Source of the DNA: Rhypophila decipiens
Lineage: Eukaryota; Ascomycota; Sordariomycetes; Sordariales; Naviculisporaceae
Length of the DNA: 64,000 nucleotides
Direction: 5' to 3'
Assembly (NCBI GenBank): GCA_033297075.1
Contig: MU858085.1
Span: 124,001 to 188,000 of the forward strand
Shown: one piece after another, positions 1-10,661 of the stretch
Numbering within the stretch: the first letter of the stretch is position 1
Layout of the letters: each line of letters opens with the position of its first letter
Position numbers and translations under genes: made by a program
Notes under the pieces: generated by a model
Seen by the model: only the letters and a program-made list of their open reading frames with translations
The model's database searches: none
What the model was told of the DNA's origin: nothing

Positions 1-2
1 TG

Positions 3-1214
3 GTCGTGGAGAAGATCTCGCTGCTCTACACCGTCTTTACCCGCATCGACAAGATGCAGGTGGTCCAGGTCCCCAACATCCAGCTCAACAACAACTGGAT
101 AGAAAACGTCACACGCAGCAAGGCCATGAAGGAGTGCATCGATGTCAACGTTGCCTTTGACACTTCATTCGAGGACATTGAGCTTCTTCGCCTGGAGATG
201 GAGCAATTCGTACGCGCGCCCGAGAACAGCCGCGACTTCCAGCCGGATATCAGCATTAGCGTTGGCGGTGTCGGCGACTGTGACAAATTGACACTTAAGT
301 TGGTTATTAAGCACAAGTCCAACTGGCATAACGATGCAGTCCGTGCTACCCGCCGCTCCAAGTTCATGTGTGCGCTCACCATGGCCCTCAAACGCGTTCC
401 AATCCACCCTCCTGGCGGTGCCAATGACGCTCTCGGAGGGCCCAAGAACCCCGCCTACAGCGTGACTGTCACGGATGAATTCGCCGCCACCGCTCGTGAG
501 ATGTCTGAAAAGGAGAAGGAAGCCAAGAGGCTTGCCAACCAGATGCTGGAGCGCTCCAACAGCACGACATCTAGTAAAGAGGCAGAGAAGCGCGCAGCTG
601 AGGATATCAACACGGTCAACCCCGTGGCGGACGGGCTCGATGACTGGGGATATGACAATACTCTCAACAGCCGCGATGTGTCGGCCGACCGAGGCCGTGC
701 CACCAACATCGAGGCAGCTCGTCGTGACTTCCAGGCAGGTCGAGAGTCCCAGCGAGGTCGTCGCCAGGCTGGAGCTACGGCGCCGCCCGTGCAGCTGGGC
801 CTGGCTGGCTCTTCGGGTGTTCAAATAACACGCTCGACCACCCGCAGCGCCAACAGGTCCTTTGATGTCGAACGCACGGCGGGCATAGAGGGCCCGTCAC
901 CGGCTCAGTATGCCGGTGCGGCATATGCTGCACAGACAGGGTTCGGGGCGCACCCTCCACAGAGAGCACCCTCTGGCGCGACGCTAGCTGCTCAGGGGAC
1001 GGATTCGTCGAGTCAGGGGCTCTACCCGTCGACCTCACACCACACCGTCGGCGCGAGACAAAGGGGTGCCACCGTTAGTCAAGTGCTAGCTGGCCAACAA
1101 GCGTCTCAACAGGGCAGCACAGTTAGCCAACAACCACAGCAGCCGGGCCAGCCACCAGTGCCCGGCGGCGGCGGAGCGGGTATGCCGGGGGCCGGGCCAC
1201 CAGCTAGATTCTAG
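3..1214 (+). CDS. MscS-family mechanosensitive ion channel, C-terminal part (5' end outside window)
   Basis: The frame is open from the window edge, so the start and all transmembrane segments are missing. The first 150 codons read like the cytoplasmic domain of fungal MscS-type channels: a segment with VEKISLLYTVFTRIDK, then VVQVPNIQLNNNWIENVTRS, then a beta-rich stretch to about residue 155. A charged, probably coiled segment follows (EKEKEAKRLANQMLER), then about 220 disordered residues rich in Q, G, S and P. Fungal members (Msy1/Msy2 type in fission yeast) sit in endoplasmic reticulum membranes and tune calcium release under hypo-osmotic shock; that role is inferred from the family. The stop is TAG at 1212-1214, and an open frame continues past it for 53 codons (see findings). 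The family assignment is confident; the exact paralogue is not. Confidence 0.85.
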   Translation, partial: VVEKISLLYTVFTRIDKMQVVQVPNIQLNNNWIENVTRSKAMKECIDVNVAFDTSFEDIELLRLEMEQFVRAPENSRDFQPDISISVGGVGDCDKLTLKLVIKHKSNWHNDAVRATRRSKFMCALTMALKRVPIHPPGGANDALGGPKNPAYSVTVTDEFAATAREMSEKEKEAKRLANQMLERSNSTTSSKEAEKRAAEDINTVNPVADGLDDWGYDNTLNSRDVSADRGRATNIEAARRDFQAGRESQRGRRQAGATAPPVQLGLAGSSGVQITRSTTRSANRSFDVERTAGIEGPSPAQYAGAAYAAQTGFGAHPPQRAPSGATLAAQGTDSSSQGLYPSTSHHTVGARQRGATVSQVLAGQQASQQGSTVSQQPQQPGQPPVPGGGGAGMPGAGPPARF

Positions 1215-2658
1215 ATGGCGGCTGGGTTTGGGACTGATCTAAGTAGACCTGCGAATACCACTGGGAACGAGACGACGAGCAAAGCGGAAGACAGCGGTTT
1301 TGTTGGTAGTGGTGGGGTGGATAATCCTGCCCTGAGTGCTATTGAGGAAAGTGGTACTACTCCTGGTGAATAACTGACTGTCATCGGTATTTTCTTGTAT
1401 TCTTCATGATTTAATTCGTGTTTGTTGTTAGCATTCATTGCATTGGCATTCTTGTCATTTTCTTTACATGTTTACATTCAACTGGATGGTATGGTAATCC
1501 AGCATAGGGGGTAAAAAAAGAAGGCCCGGCAAGAAATGCCTCGGGAAGGAAGGCCGGTTTGGTTGGTTGGTTGCCAGCGATAGATAACTGTAGAGTTTAT
1601 ATATCTACGAATTAAAGATAAGCATACAAACAAGATATATCTGAAGCTGGGAATCATCGTGAGCAAAAAAGTGGCACCTCTGATAAGATATCATGTACAC
1701 CAGGTCTTAGGGATTGTATTGATCTATGTTATGGGGTGATCTAACCACAGAAGAGAGGTCGGGTTGAACCAGATCATGACGCAAGATACCAAAGCCTGAG
1801 TGAGGGACTAGAAACAACGATGCAGAACGACCATTCCTTTGCATTTATCTCTCTCTATATCTAATAGCCGGACGCCATCACCACTCTTTCCATTTCGAGT
1901 ACAAAACAAACAACAGTCAGCGTCCCCTTGAATAAAATAATCAAGTCCCCTTCCATCAACAATTATCGTTCAATCGCCATTCTCTTTTCCCCTGTGGTGA
2001 GGAGTACTCGATTATTTGGCAATTAAGGAAGAGAGAGTATTTGTATTATGGTGCCCTCCTATCTGCATGTGGCAGGGAAGGTAAATCAGAAGGGGGGGGA
2101 CATGTGAGTGTGATACATCAACTGGAAGTAAACTGGAAGTACCTTGAGGTGTTGATCAAGCCTGCCGGTAAGATAAAAAAACCCATGTCAATTCGCTTGC
2201 TTGCTTACTTGCTTCATCGCTACCTCCCTGCCATACTTTCATTCTTTCATTCTGTCCCAATTGCTTGCTTGCTTGCTAAGTGATATTATTGATCGAATCA
2301 TACGGAGACTTTCCCTCCTTCACATCATCAAGTACAAACCAAAACCATGCCAAACCGCACCAACCAACCCAACCGACAACGCAAAAATACATACATCATA
2401 AAAGCCAAAGGTATCCATACTGAAATTCATCTAATTACTTATTTGTTGTGTCCTTTTAATCAATGTCGCGTTCCTTGCTTCTCCTCGTGGCAATTCCGTC
2501 CTCCTCTTACTACCACCATAATAAAACAGGTAGTAGCTAAGAGGCTTGTCGATATGAAAAACGTCCTCGGTGCAGTTTAAAAATCTTTTGTCCACCCATG
2601 ACATAAAGTCGTCACCATTCTCAGTTCTCCTCCTTTCCCAATTTCATTCCCATCCATC
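1215..2658. other. Intergenic, convergent 3' ends
   Basis: This stretch lies between two genes transcribed toward each other, so it should hold both 3' UTRs. It is AT-rich, with short GCTT/GCTTGC runs near 2201-2280. Apart from the 53-codon in-frame extension after the first stop (1215-1373), I see no gene in it. Confidence 0.6.
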
Positions 2659-5600
2659 CTACTCACTAACAAATTCCTCCTCATCCTGCTCCTCGTCAAA
2701 CCCAAACCCATGATATCCCATCCCCTCATCAGCGTCACTATCATCTTCACCGGCAGAAGTCAAGGTCCTGAGCTGTGTTCCAGAAAACCCCCCAATAAGA
2801 CCCATCTCGCGCCTCGTATCCCTTTGGATCCTCAAGAAATACTCCCTCAAACTTCTCAGCCCCCTCAAAAATCCGCGATCCGGCTCGTCAGGGTGTCTAG
2901 GCGGACAAGACGGCTGCTGCGAATACCGCGAACTCAAATCCTCGGCCGTGACGCAATTGGCAAAATCCGCCATCTTGAAGTCAATCTCCCTTCTATCCTT
3001 TTTTTGTCTCCTGCTAGCAGCCGCGGCATGATTCTCCTCCGTGTCGGTCGCAAAGTCGGTAGTCGAATCATCGATGACCGAATTGTTGTTGTCCCGGTCT
3101 GCAGGCTCGCCATCGTAAAACATGAGCAAGCTCGCTGCATAAAAGCGATAGCCGGGCAGGTCCCTGATGATCACCTCCAGCTGGGCAAGTTTGGCCAGGA
3201 CGGTGGGAATGTGTCGCAGTATGCTGGCGCTATCGACGCCATCGTAGAGGAACCGTGTCAGTGCGGACTGGAACTCGTGGCCTTTCTTGAGACTGCGTCC
3301 GTAGTACTTGTCCTTGAAGACGTAGCTTTGGGTTGCCACGTCCCAGACCTGCAGTCCACAGACGCGCACGCCCAGCTCGCGGGACGTGGTCTGGGCGCAT
3401 TTTCTCTGCTGTGATTTTTGCTTCTTGGGGCTGGCATCGACACCATATTGTCGGGTGCCCATCTTGAGATCCATGATGCAAGGTCGCTTCATGCCCGCGG
3501 TGAGATCTTCCAGGAGCAAAAAGTACTCGACGCGGGAGTCCTGCTGGGTCTGAGCCTCCTTGGGGTTGATGGGACGGGGAATCTTCTTAAACTCGGCCGT
3601 CGGGCTCGCTGGTCCAGAGGTCGCAGCCGAGGCGGCAACAGACATTTGCCGGGTTTCCTCGGGCTCAGAGGGACCCTCTTGCCACTGTGGCTCCGAAAGT
3701 TGAACGGCGGGCTTCTCCAATGGCTTCCTCGGGGTCATGTCTTCCTTATTCGACTTGTAGCCGGCGTCATCTGCCTCCTCAAAATACTTTAGATCGCCAC
3801 GGGAGTCCCTGACATCCTTGGGCTTCCTCCGTAGACCGGTTCCTGAATACCGTCTCTTCTTTCGCTGAGCAGGGGACGAGTCTCCAAGGATCTCGGGCTC
3901 CGGGGCGCTGGTCCCGGTGACGTCTTTTGGATCTGGCTCTGGCTCATCCTCGGCCGAGACGACTGGGCGAATGTCCCCCAGGTCGCTGCAGCTCTGAATC
4001 ATTGGGCTGGGTTGTGGACTGGGCTCCTCGATGGAGAGACTAGAGCTCCCGAGCCTTCTGTCCCGGGCCGTATGAGTGAGGTTAGAATCAGAACCAGATG
4101 GGCGGAGCACTTTGTGCAGAGAGGTCCGGGGCATAGTGCGGTGTTGGCCTTTGCGGTGCCGATGAATAGCAATTGGCTGCTTCAGGAAGGCATCGTTGAA
4201 CACTTCATTTCGAAGCTTCTTGTTCACCGTTGTTGCCCCCCAGCTGTTGGCGTGGCGATCCTGAAGACTCGGTCGAAGCGCCTGCACGGGGCCTTTGGCG
4301 GCAGAGGGAGAGCCGCCATAGAGGTCGGAGCCTGTGCCCTGGGCAGATGCAGACGCGCTCCTATAACGCCCGAAGCTGCTGGGACTGGTAGGGGACGGCT
4401 GAAGGAGATTTCGCGGGAGAATGTGCTGATTGTCGACAAAGGTGACGGTGGGAACCGGGCCTTGGTTGCCCTGCATCGACTGGCTGATGACTCTCGGGCG
4501 ACTGTCCGAACCGACAGACTCGAGTGCTTTGTTACTGGCTTCCTCGCCGCCGCCGGCGTCGGGGAGAGTGGAGCCATTCTGGTCTGCATGATCCCGTCCC
4601 GACGCAGCAAGATCGTCTTTCCTCACGGTGGACTTGCGGCGCGGCTGCTTCTGAAAGGTAACGTTGAGGACACCAATATATCTATCATGGAATTTATCAG
4701 TACTTTGTTGCTGGGGTGAGCATAACCCGATAGACACAAACTTACCTTGGCAGGAAAGGCAACAAGTCACGATGGTATCTCTCAATCCTTTCATAGAACT
4801 CATTCTCCCTATTGTTGAGCTGCTTGCAGACAGCACGGCGAGAGAAGCGCCAGATGGTCGTGTGGCCGCCCACTTGATGTTTGTAAGGGATCAACTCAAT
4901 CGCCTCCAGCGGCTCTTTTGACTGTGACTGGTGATCATGAATGTTTTCTTCGTGATACTGTGAGACGGGACGCGAGGGCTTAGACGGATGGGCGCTAGGG
5001 TCACTTTCATCGACAGTGGCAAAGTCTTCGACTTGGGTTTTTTCTACCTCTGGAGCTACAACAGAGTTGGGGGCAGGTTTCAACTGAACATCCCTTTCAT
5101 AATCGGCACTCGCCTCCTTATGGTCGGGCTCGGGTTCATCAGCCTTGACAAGCCAGGGATGGAAGTCTCCAGTCCGGGACAATCTTCTCGACGGAGCTGC
5201 CGATCTCTGCGGCACGCCAGGTGTTGGAAGTTCTTGCGATTCTTCGAGACCTTGGTGCGGCAAGAACACAGCCGACGAGATCTTTTCCTCCCCAGACTCC
5301 TCACCATCGTCGCCAGCTTCTGGAGTAGCTTCGTTATCATCTGCGTCCGACTCGCCCTTCTGCGTCATGTCGCTAGACTCTCCAGCTCGAGAGATCGCTC
5401 TGGGAACCTCGACCCGGTCAGTAGTTTGCTTGGCCTGCTTGTCCTCGGATTCTCGGGATGGTCCGGGCTTGCAAGAAAAATAGTCTCTGGGCTCATCAGG
5501 ACGAGAGAGCGGTTCGGGCGAGCGCACCACTCGAGTGCGAGATTCCCGATCCCCCGGCAGAACCCTGCTTTCCGTTGAAGTCGGAGGTCGCGACCTCGCA

Positions 5601-6904
5601 CTTTCACCAGTGACGGATGCAATATCTTCGGGGGATTCGACCGTGGGTGTCAGTTTCCCACGTGCGTGCGACCCCAGTTTCGATTCCTTCTTCTTCCCCT
5701 TGTCTTCGGGTAGACCCTCCTTGAAGAAGCGCAGACTGTGGCTCGCTTTTCGGCTTCGCGTATTAGGCTCAACGCCGGCAAGCACCTCAGAGATAGACTT
5801 CTCAACCTGGCCGTCTTGGCCGTCGCTGAGCTCCTTCGCCCCTATGGACCATGCCTTTTCAGGGACCGTGGACACACGGTGGTCAGGCTTCCTTGGTCTT
5901 GATGGAGGCAACGCGGCGTTGTCGCCCGTGCTTCCCTCCAACATGCTCACGGGAGACTCGACAACGGCGGGCGTAGCGATACCCCCGACGCTAACAGACC
6001 CATGGACTAGGGGTCCGTCTCGAGTCGATAGAGGCAGAGGCTGTCTTTCCCAATCTGTCCTTTCGAGTGATGTTCCCCTTCCCTTGTTTTTTGTGAGGTA
6101 TTCCCGGTGGCCATTCAGCATCGTGTTGACCTCGCCCAGATCCAGCATGTTGTAGTTGGTGGGGGTGTTCTTCTCGTCTTCAGTATTGGTAGTAGAGGGA
6201 CGAGCAGCCGCGACAGCTATCGGGATTGCAGAGGCGGCAGAGAGGCGAGGGGAGCCCCGCGGTGTCAGGGAATCGCCATCACTCTGGTCCGTGGAAGCAT
6301 GGTGAGCATCTTGACCGTCGACGACCCGTTTCAAGGATTGTTGAGCATCGGACGTCGACTGAGGCTGGGAGAGAGTATGAGAGGAGTGGGAGGAGTGTAT
6401 GATGTTGGGGCGCGACAGCTCAGGTTGGGGTTGCGCAGGAATGCCACGAGCTGTTGCGAGAGCCTGTGTCAGCAGTGAAGGACCGAGAGGCCTCTGAGGA
6501 GGGGCAGAGCCCCGCGTGTATTTAAACTGGTCTGCATGGTGCACGACAGAAGCAGGGGAGCTCGCGGTCGGTGCGGACATAACAGGTGAGGATGTGCATG
6601 TAGGGATGCCTTGCTGCCCTGGTACAGGTACAGTCGGCGGGAGAGACACATCGTGCGGCTGCCCTGCCAGGAGAGAAGGGGGTGTTGAGGTGATGGTGGG
6701 AAGAGGCGAGGGTAGTGTCGGTTCAGAGCTGGGACTCGAACTGCATGTCGTAGATACAGGAACAGGTGCAGATGGGATGGATGCAGCAGCGACAGGAGGA
6801 GGAGGAGGAGAAGCAGGAGCAGGAGCAGCATCGACGCGACGCCGACTAGGGCTCACCAGTGCAGCGGGTGCGGCATTTTCACTATTCGGTATAGGGCTCG
6901 ACAT
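2659..6904 (-). CDS. kcs1: Inositol hexakisphosphate kinase (Kcs1, IPK family)
   Basis: It phosphorylates InsP6 to pyrophosphate-bearing InsP7, which links to phosphate sensing, vacuole function and stress responses in yeast. There are two exons, 6904-4746 and 4681-2659, giving 1393 residues. The 64-nt intron (4745-4682) has GTAAGT and a CTGAT branch site, and it joins the conserved blocks [10 protein letters not shown] and [10 protein letters not shown] exactly. The first ~670 residues are disordered. The fungal signature [19 protein letters not shown] lies near 680. The catalytic PxxxDxKxG motif is PCIMDLKMG near 1115, an SLL-type segment (ASLLMFYDG) lies near 1235, and the metal-binding region [10 protein letters not shown] near 1287. 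The start is the first in-frame ATG at 6904; the open frame further upstream has no ATG. A short overlapping upstream ORF precedes it. The length fits filamentous-fungal Kcs1 with its long disordered head. Confidence 0.95.
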
Positions 6905-6914
6905 GGGGAGACAT
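6882..6914 (-). promoter_or_regulatory. Upstream ORF overlapping the kcs1 start
   Basis: An ATG lies 10 nt before the kcs1 ATG, in another frame. It opens a 10-codon ORF ([10 protein letters not shown], then TAG) that ends inside the kcs1 coding region. If the transcript includes it, ribosomes starting here would bypass the main start, lowering translation unless scanning is leaky. The sequence shows the ORF; the regulatory effect is inferred. Confidence 0.45.
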
Positions 6915-9900
6915 TGGACGAAGGTCTGGGCAAAGTTGCGGGAGCGGCGGGAGGCGGAAAATGCTGTGGTTGCGGACGTGGTGTGCGATATTGATGACCG
7001 AGTTAGGTACGGTGATAGTTTCAAGTGGCGGATTGTTTCGGTGGTTGTTGTGTGGGTTGTTTGTTCACTGTGGTGGAAATTGGTCCCGGGTCCTCTTTTA
7101 GCTTGTGCTTTGGGGCCAGCGTATAGTGCGAATTGCGGCTGTGCGGCACTGGGTTAGGTAATGGTAATGCTGTATTTGTATCGTTCTGGGCTACAAGAGT
7201 CAGGTCAACACAAGAGCACTTTTTCTGGGTTTCGCCTTGTAGAGACACAATTACTGGAGAAAGGAAATAACAGAGCGACAATCCACTTGTTTGAATGGGC
7301 AATGTGCAATCGTGTTTGGGCTCTGACGCAACTTTGGCATTTTGGGGGAGGGGGAATTGGCTTAATGGTTTGCTGTACGGGGCCCGGTACGTACCGAAAT
7401 CGCGTCAAAGACCGGTGTGGTGGTGGAAGTTTGGTGGAATTTTGGATACAGTGTGTGGGGACATTCGAGAGTGGAGAAGAACACGAAGTGACTTGCGTGG
7501 CAGAGCGGATTGGCAGCGCAGTGGTGTCCATCCATGTGCTGCAACTGGCCCACGAGGTACCTACCCTCCGCAGTAGTGTCCGCAGACCCTGGTCAGCTCA
7601 ATCTGGGACGGGCTTGGCCTGAATTTAATCCAACCTCCAGGGCAGCCTCCAACTCAGATTCAACAAGACCCACGATTGGATTGAGAAAACACTTTGGATG
7701 GAATGGCTGCTAGGTACGAGATCGATCATGGGATGCTATCTGTATCCAGTTCCTGTGCCTGTGTCTGTTCATGTAACTTGTCCTACAGTATCTTCTGCAC
7801 AGAACCGTATACCATGTCATCAAAGTCACTTACACGTACATCCGGATTACGCGATGAGACTCTGCCACGATTCAAGGCAGGAGCGCTACTCTGATAAGCC
7901 ACTGCATCTTTTCGGAGCTCCGTCATCGGGAACTCGGGTAGATATCAACCTTTTGTCGAGATGCAGGGGACGGGATGGGAAGGAGTGTTGCCCGATTTGG
8001 ATATTCTTTCTCGACTCAATCTGGTCCTCGACTACAACTTTGAAGTTGAACAATTCTTTGGACAAACAATCGACCACTACCCAACAACTTCGAATGCCAA
8101 CCATGTCCACGCAGTGCCCAGCACATCTGGGCTAAAGACATCCGTCTCGCCCGTCTCGGACCTGTCAGACCCCGAAATGGCTATCATGATAGCGTGCCTG
8201 GACTGAGGCCTCTCATTCGACATCATGTTGGCTTTCTCAGCATTCCATACGAGAACGAACACCATAGGTATCAGTACTACCATGGCATCCGAAATCGCTG
8301 CCAGTCACCCTGCCCTGGTCACAAGCTACGGGCTGCGACTTGTGCCTGTCGGCCGTATCAACTCATGGACAGACCAAAAACCAGTACCATTTCTCCTCCG
8401 GTGTCACCATTCATGGACCATCTGATAACAAATTGGTCAAGCTAATTGAGTTGAATTTAGGAATATGGCAACAATTGGGTACAATCATCTTGGATGATTG
8501 GGATGAGCCGGCCACCTGCAGCAGAGAACTATCTCGCTCCTGGGTCTTCAAAAGGAAGAAAGCCCAATTGCCGTTTTTGGTCGTCGTTTGGGAAGAAATG
8601 GGTGCTGGAACAATCTCGCAGCCCCAACTCCAAACGAATGACCACCAATCAAGCCGCAACGTGCTCTCCACAGACCGCTTCTTTATCAGTCTCGTCGACC
8701 ATCTTCCTCCCCAGTCGAGATCTTCCCTCGTTGCATTCCAAGAAACTCTCATGCCATCCGAGCGAACCGCGCCGGCCTCTTTTCCTTGACATCCGCATCG
8801 ACTGAATTGGCCTTGACCCTGACGATCGTCAGCTTTGGCCAATTCGGAGGCAGCTCGGGATTTTACCTCGTCCTTCTGCCCGCCTCCATATCTCCCTGTC
8901 TGCCCCAGGCCGAGCACATTCTCACGGTGGGCAGACTTGGATGATCATTGGACGATATCTAGAGTCTCCAAGTATACAGACTAAGTGGTTTCTAGCAGCC
9001 TAGGATACGGGTCCTGGTCTCCTCCACGTTGACTAGAGATGTTCCTCTGATGTCTCTCTGTGGGCTGGTCTAAATTGGACCTGCATTGGGGTTTGTTAGT
9101 CTGCGAGTACGTAAGCTTGTAAGATGAATATGACTAAACTAGCGCGGGAGCAGCTAAAATCGACGACACGCCGTCTTGAACTCGAGGACACATCCTGTGG
9201 ATGTGGACTCTTGCTTGGACATGATGGAATTGTCGAGTTCACAAGATGTGGGCATCATCAACTGAAGTCGGGAGACCTCTGAGGCTCTTGTCGACGCAGA
9301 CACACATGTGTACAAACAATCTAGTCAAACACACGATTGGGCAATTCATCCTACCGGCTAAACTTTGAGAGGCAACGTCCAAAGCTGCCTTATCCAACCA
9401 TGGTTCGGCCCATTCTCCCCCCATGGAGGTCTGTTCATGTTGTGAACTACACCTTGCTTCCCAATAGGAGCTCATAGGCTCGGCAATCATTCCCGCTCGA
9501 CGCATCCATCATTCGATCTGTTCCACAGCAGAAACAAAATCTTTTGTCTCATGTCCAAACTCCTCCTTGCCTGCCCGGCTTGCCATGCCATGTAGTAAGG
9601 GATGGAAAGAGACATCTTTGTGCTCCCCTGATATCTGGCCCAAAGAGATTCGAGGGTTTGGCCATGTGGGCTTTGCCGTGGAATGGACGAGCTGGTCCGG
9701 GCACTTCGTTCCCGCTCACCGCTAACAAGCATGTCGTTGACTTTGAAATGTCGGTATTAGGTATTAGTAAACTATTGACTACACACGCAGGAGTCTGCTA
9801 TTAGATTCGCTTCGAGGATGATGGAAGCACGTGGGCGGAATCAGGGACCACTACCCACCGACCAACTGAGCGACTTTTTTGGTTTCTCCATGTCAAGACT

Positions 9901-10661
9901 GAGGAAAGTTTCAGCCAGTAAGTAGTACGTGTAACGAGTGATATTTCTAGACACCTCGGGCTCTCAGCTACATAAACGCCCGGGCGTGGTGTTGAATGGG
10001 CTCCAGCGCTGAGAACAGGTCTTCTTATTCATGCTCTGCTGTTTCTGCCCAGCCATCTATTCACTCGTACCTTATGTGCTTGCTGACTTGAAGCTCAATC
10101 AATCCCATTAGTAAGTATATGGAAAGTAGTACGTACAAGTCCATGATAACCTTTGTGTATTCATGTTTACACCCTCTCTTCTCGGCGGAGTCATTTCAAT
10201 AGACATGTTTCATATCTCGACTTCATTCACTAGCTAGCTATTAACTACTCGACTATTTTAATCGCCTGGAACGCCAGGGTATATATCTCCATTTCATGCC
10301 TTGTCGGAATCCAACAATGTTTTGATACCATGCCATGCCATGCCATGCCATGCTATACTATAAAAGGGGGCAAGAATATTACCAGACAAGAGAATATGAA
10401 TACAAACCCAGACAGACACCAAACTCCTCCATTGAACCCAATCGAACATCCTGACTTCTTGTTGACCCTAAACACCCACCAAGTTTCCGCTCTTCACACC
10501 TATATATATATAGAATAGAATAGGAGAGCAAAGCAAAAGCAAAGCAAACAATTATGCGGATTATAAAGGGCATAATACAAGCCAGCAACTTAGCCAAGCA
10601 CTTACTTACTTGCAGGGTATCCAATCCAAGCAAGGCGTCAAGTTGAGATGACTACAATAGA
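6915..10661. other. Long gene-poor interval upstream of kcs1
   Basis: About 3.7 kb separate the kcs1 start from the stop of the Sfi1-type gene. Several open frames of 60-170 codons occur on both strands, but none has a recognisable domain, a signal peptide or a splice pattern that extends it. The stretch probably holds the kcs1 promoter and a long 5' UTR, and the 3' UTR of the next gene. A noncoding RNA cannot be excluded. A CCATG pentanucleotide run lies at 10328-10352. Confidence 0.5.
10328..10352. repeat. (CCATG)5 microsatellite
   Basis: Five perfect copies of CCATG in tandem, in the 3' flank of the Sfi1-type gene. It is a simple repeat with no coding role seen. Confidence 0.85.

Noticed and set aside
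7161..7622. Open frame of 153 codons in the kcs1 upstream gap
   Set aside because: No domain, signal peptide, intron signals or coding-like composition.
8411..8917. Open frame of 168 codons on the - strand in the kcs1 upstream gap
   Set aside because: Composition looks random and an overlapping + strand frame is equally long; no support for a gene.
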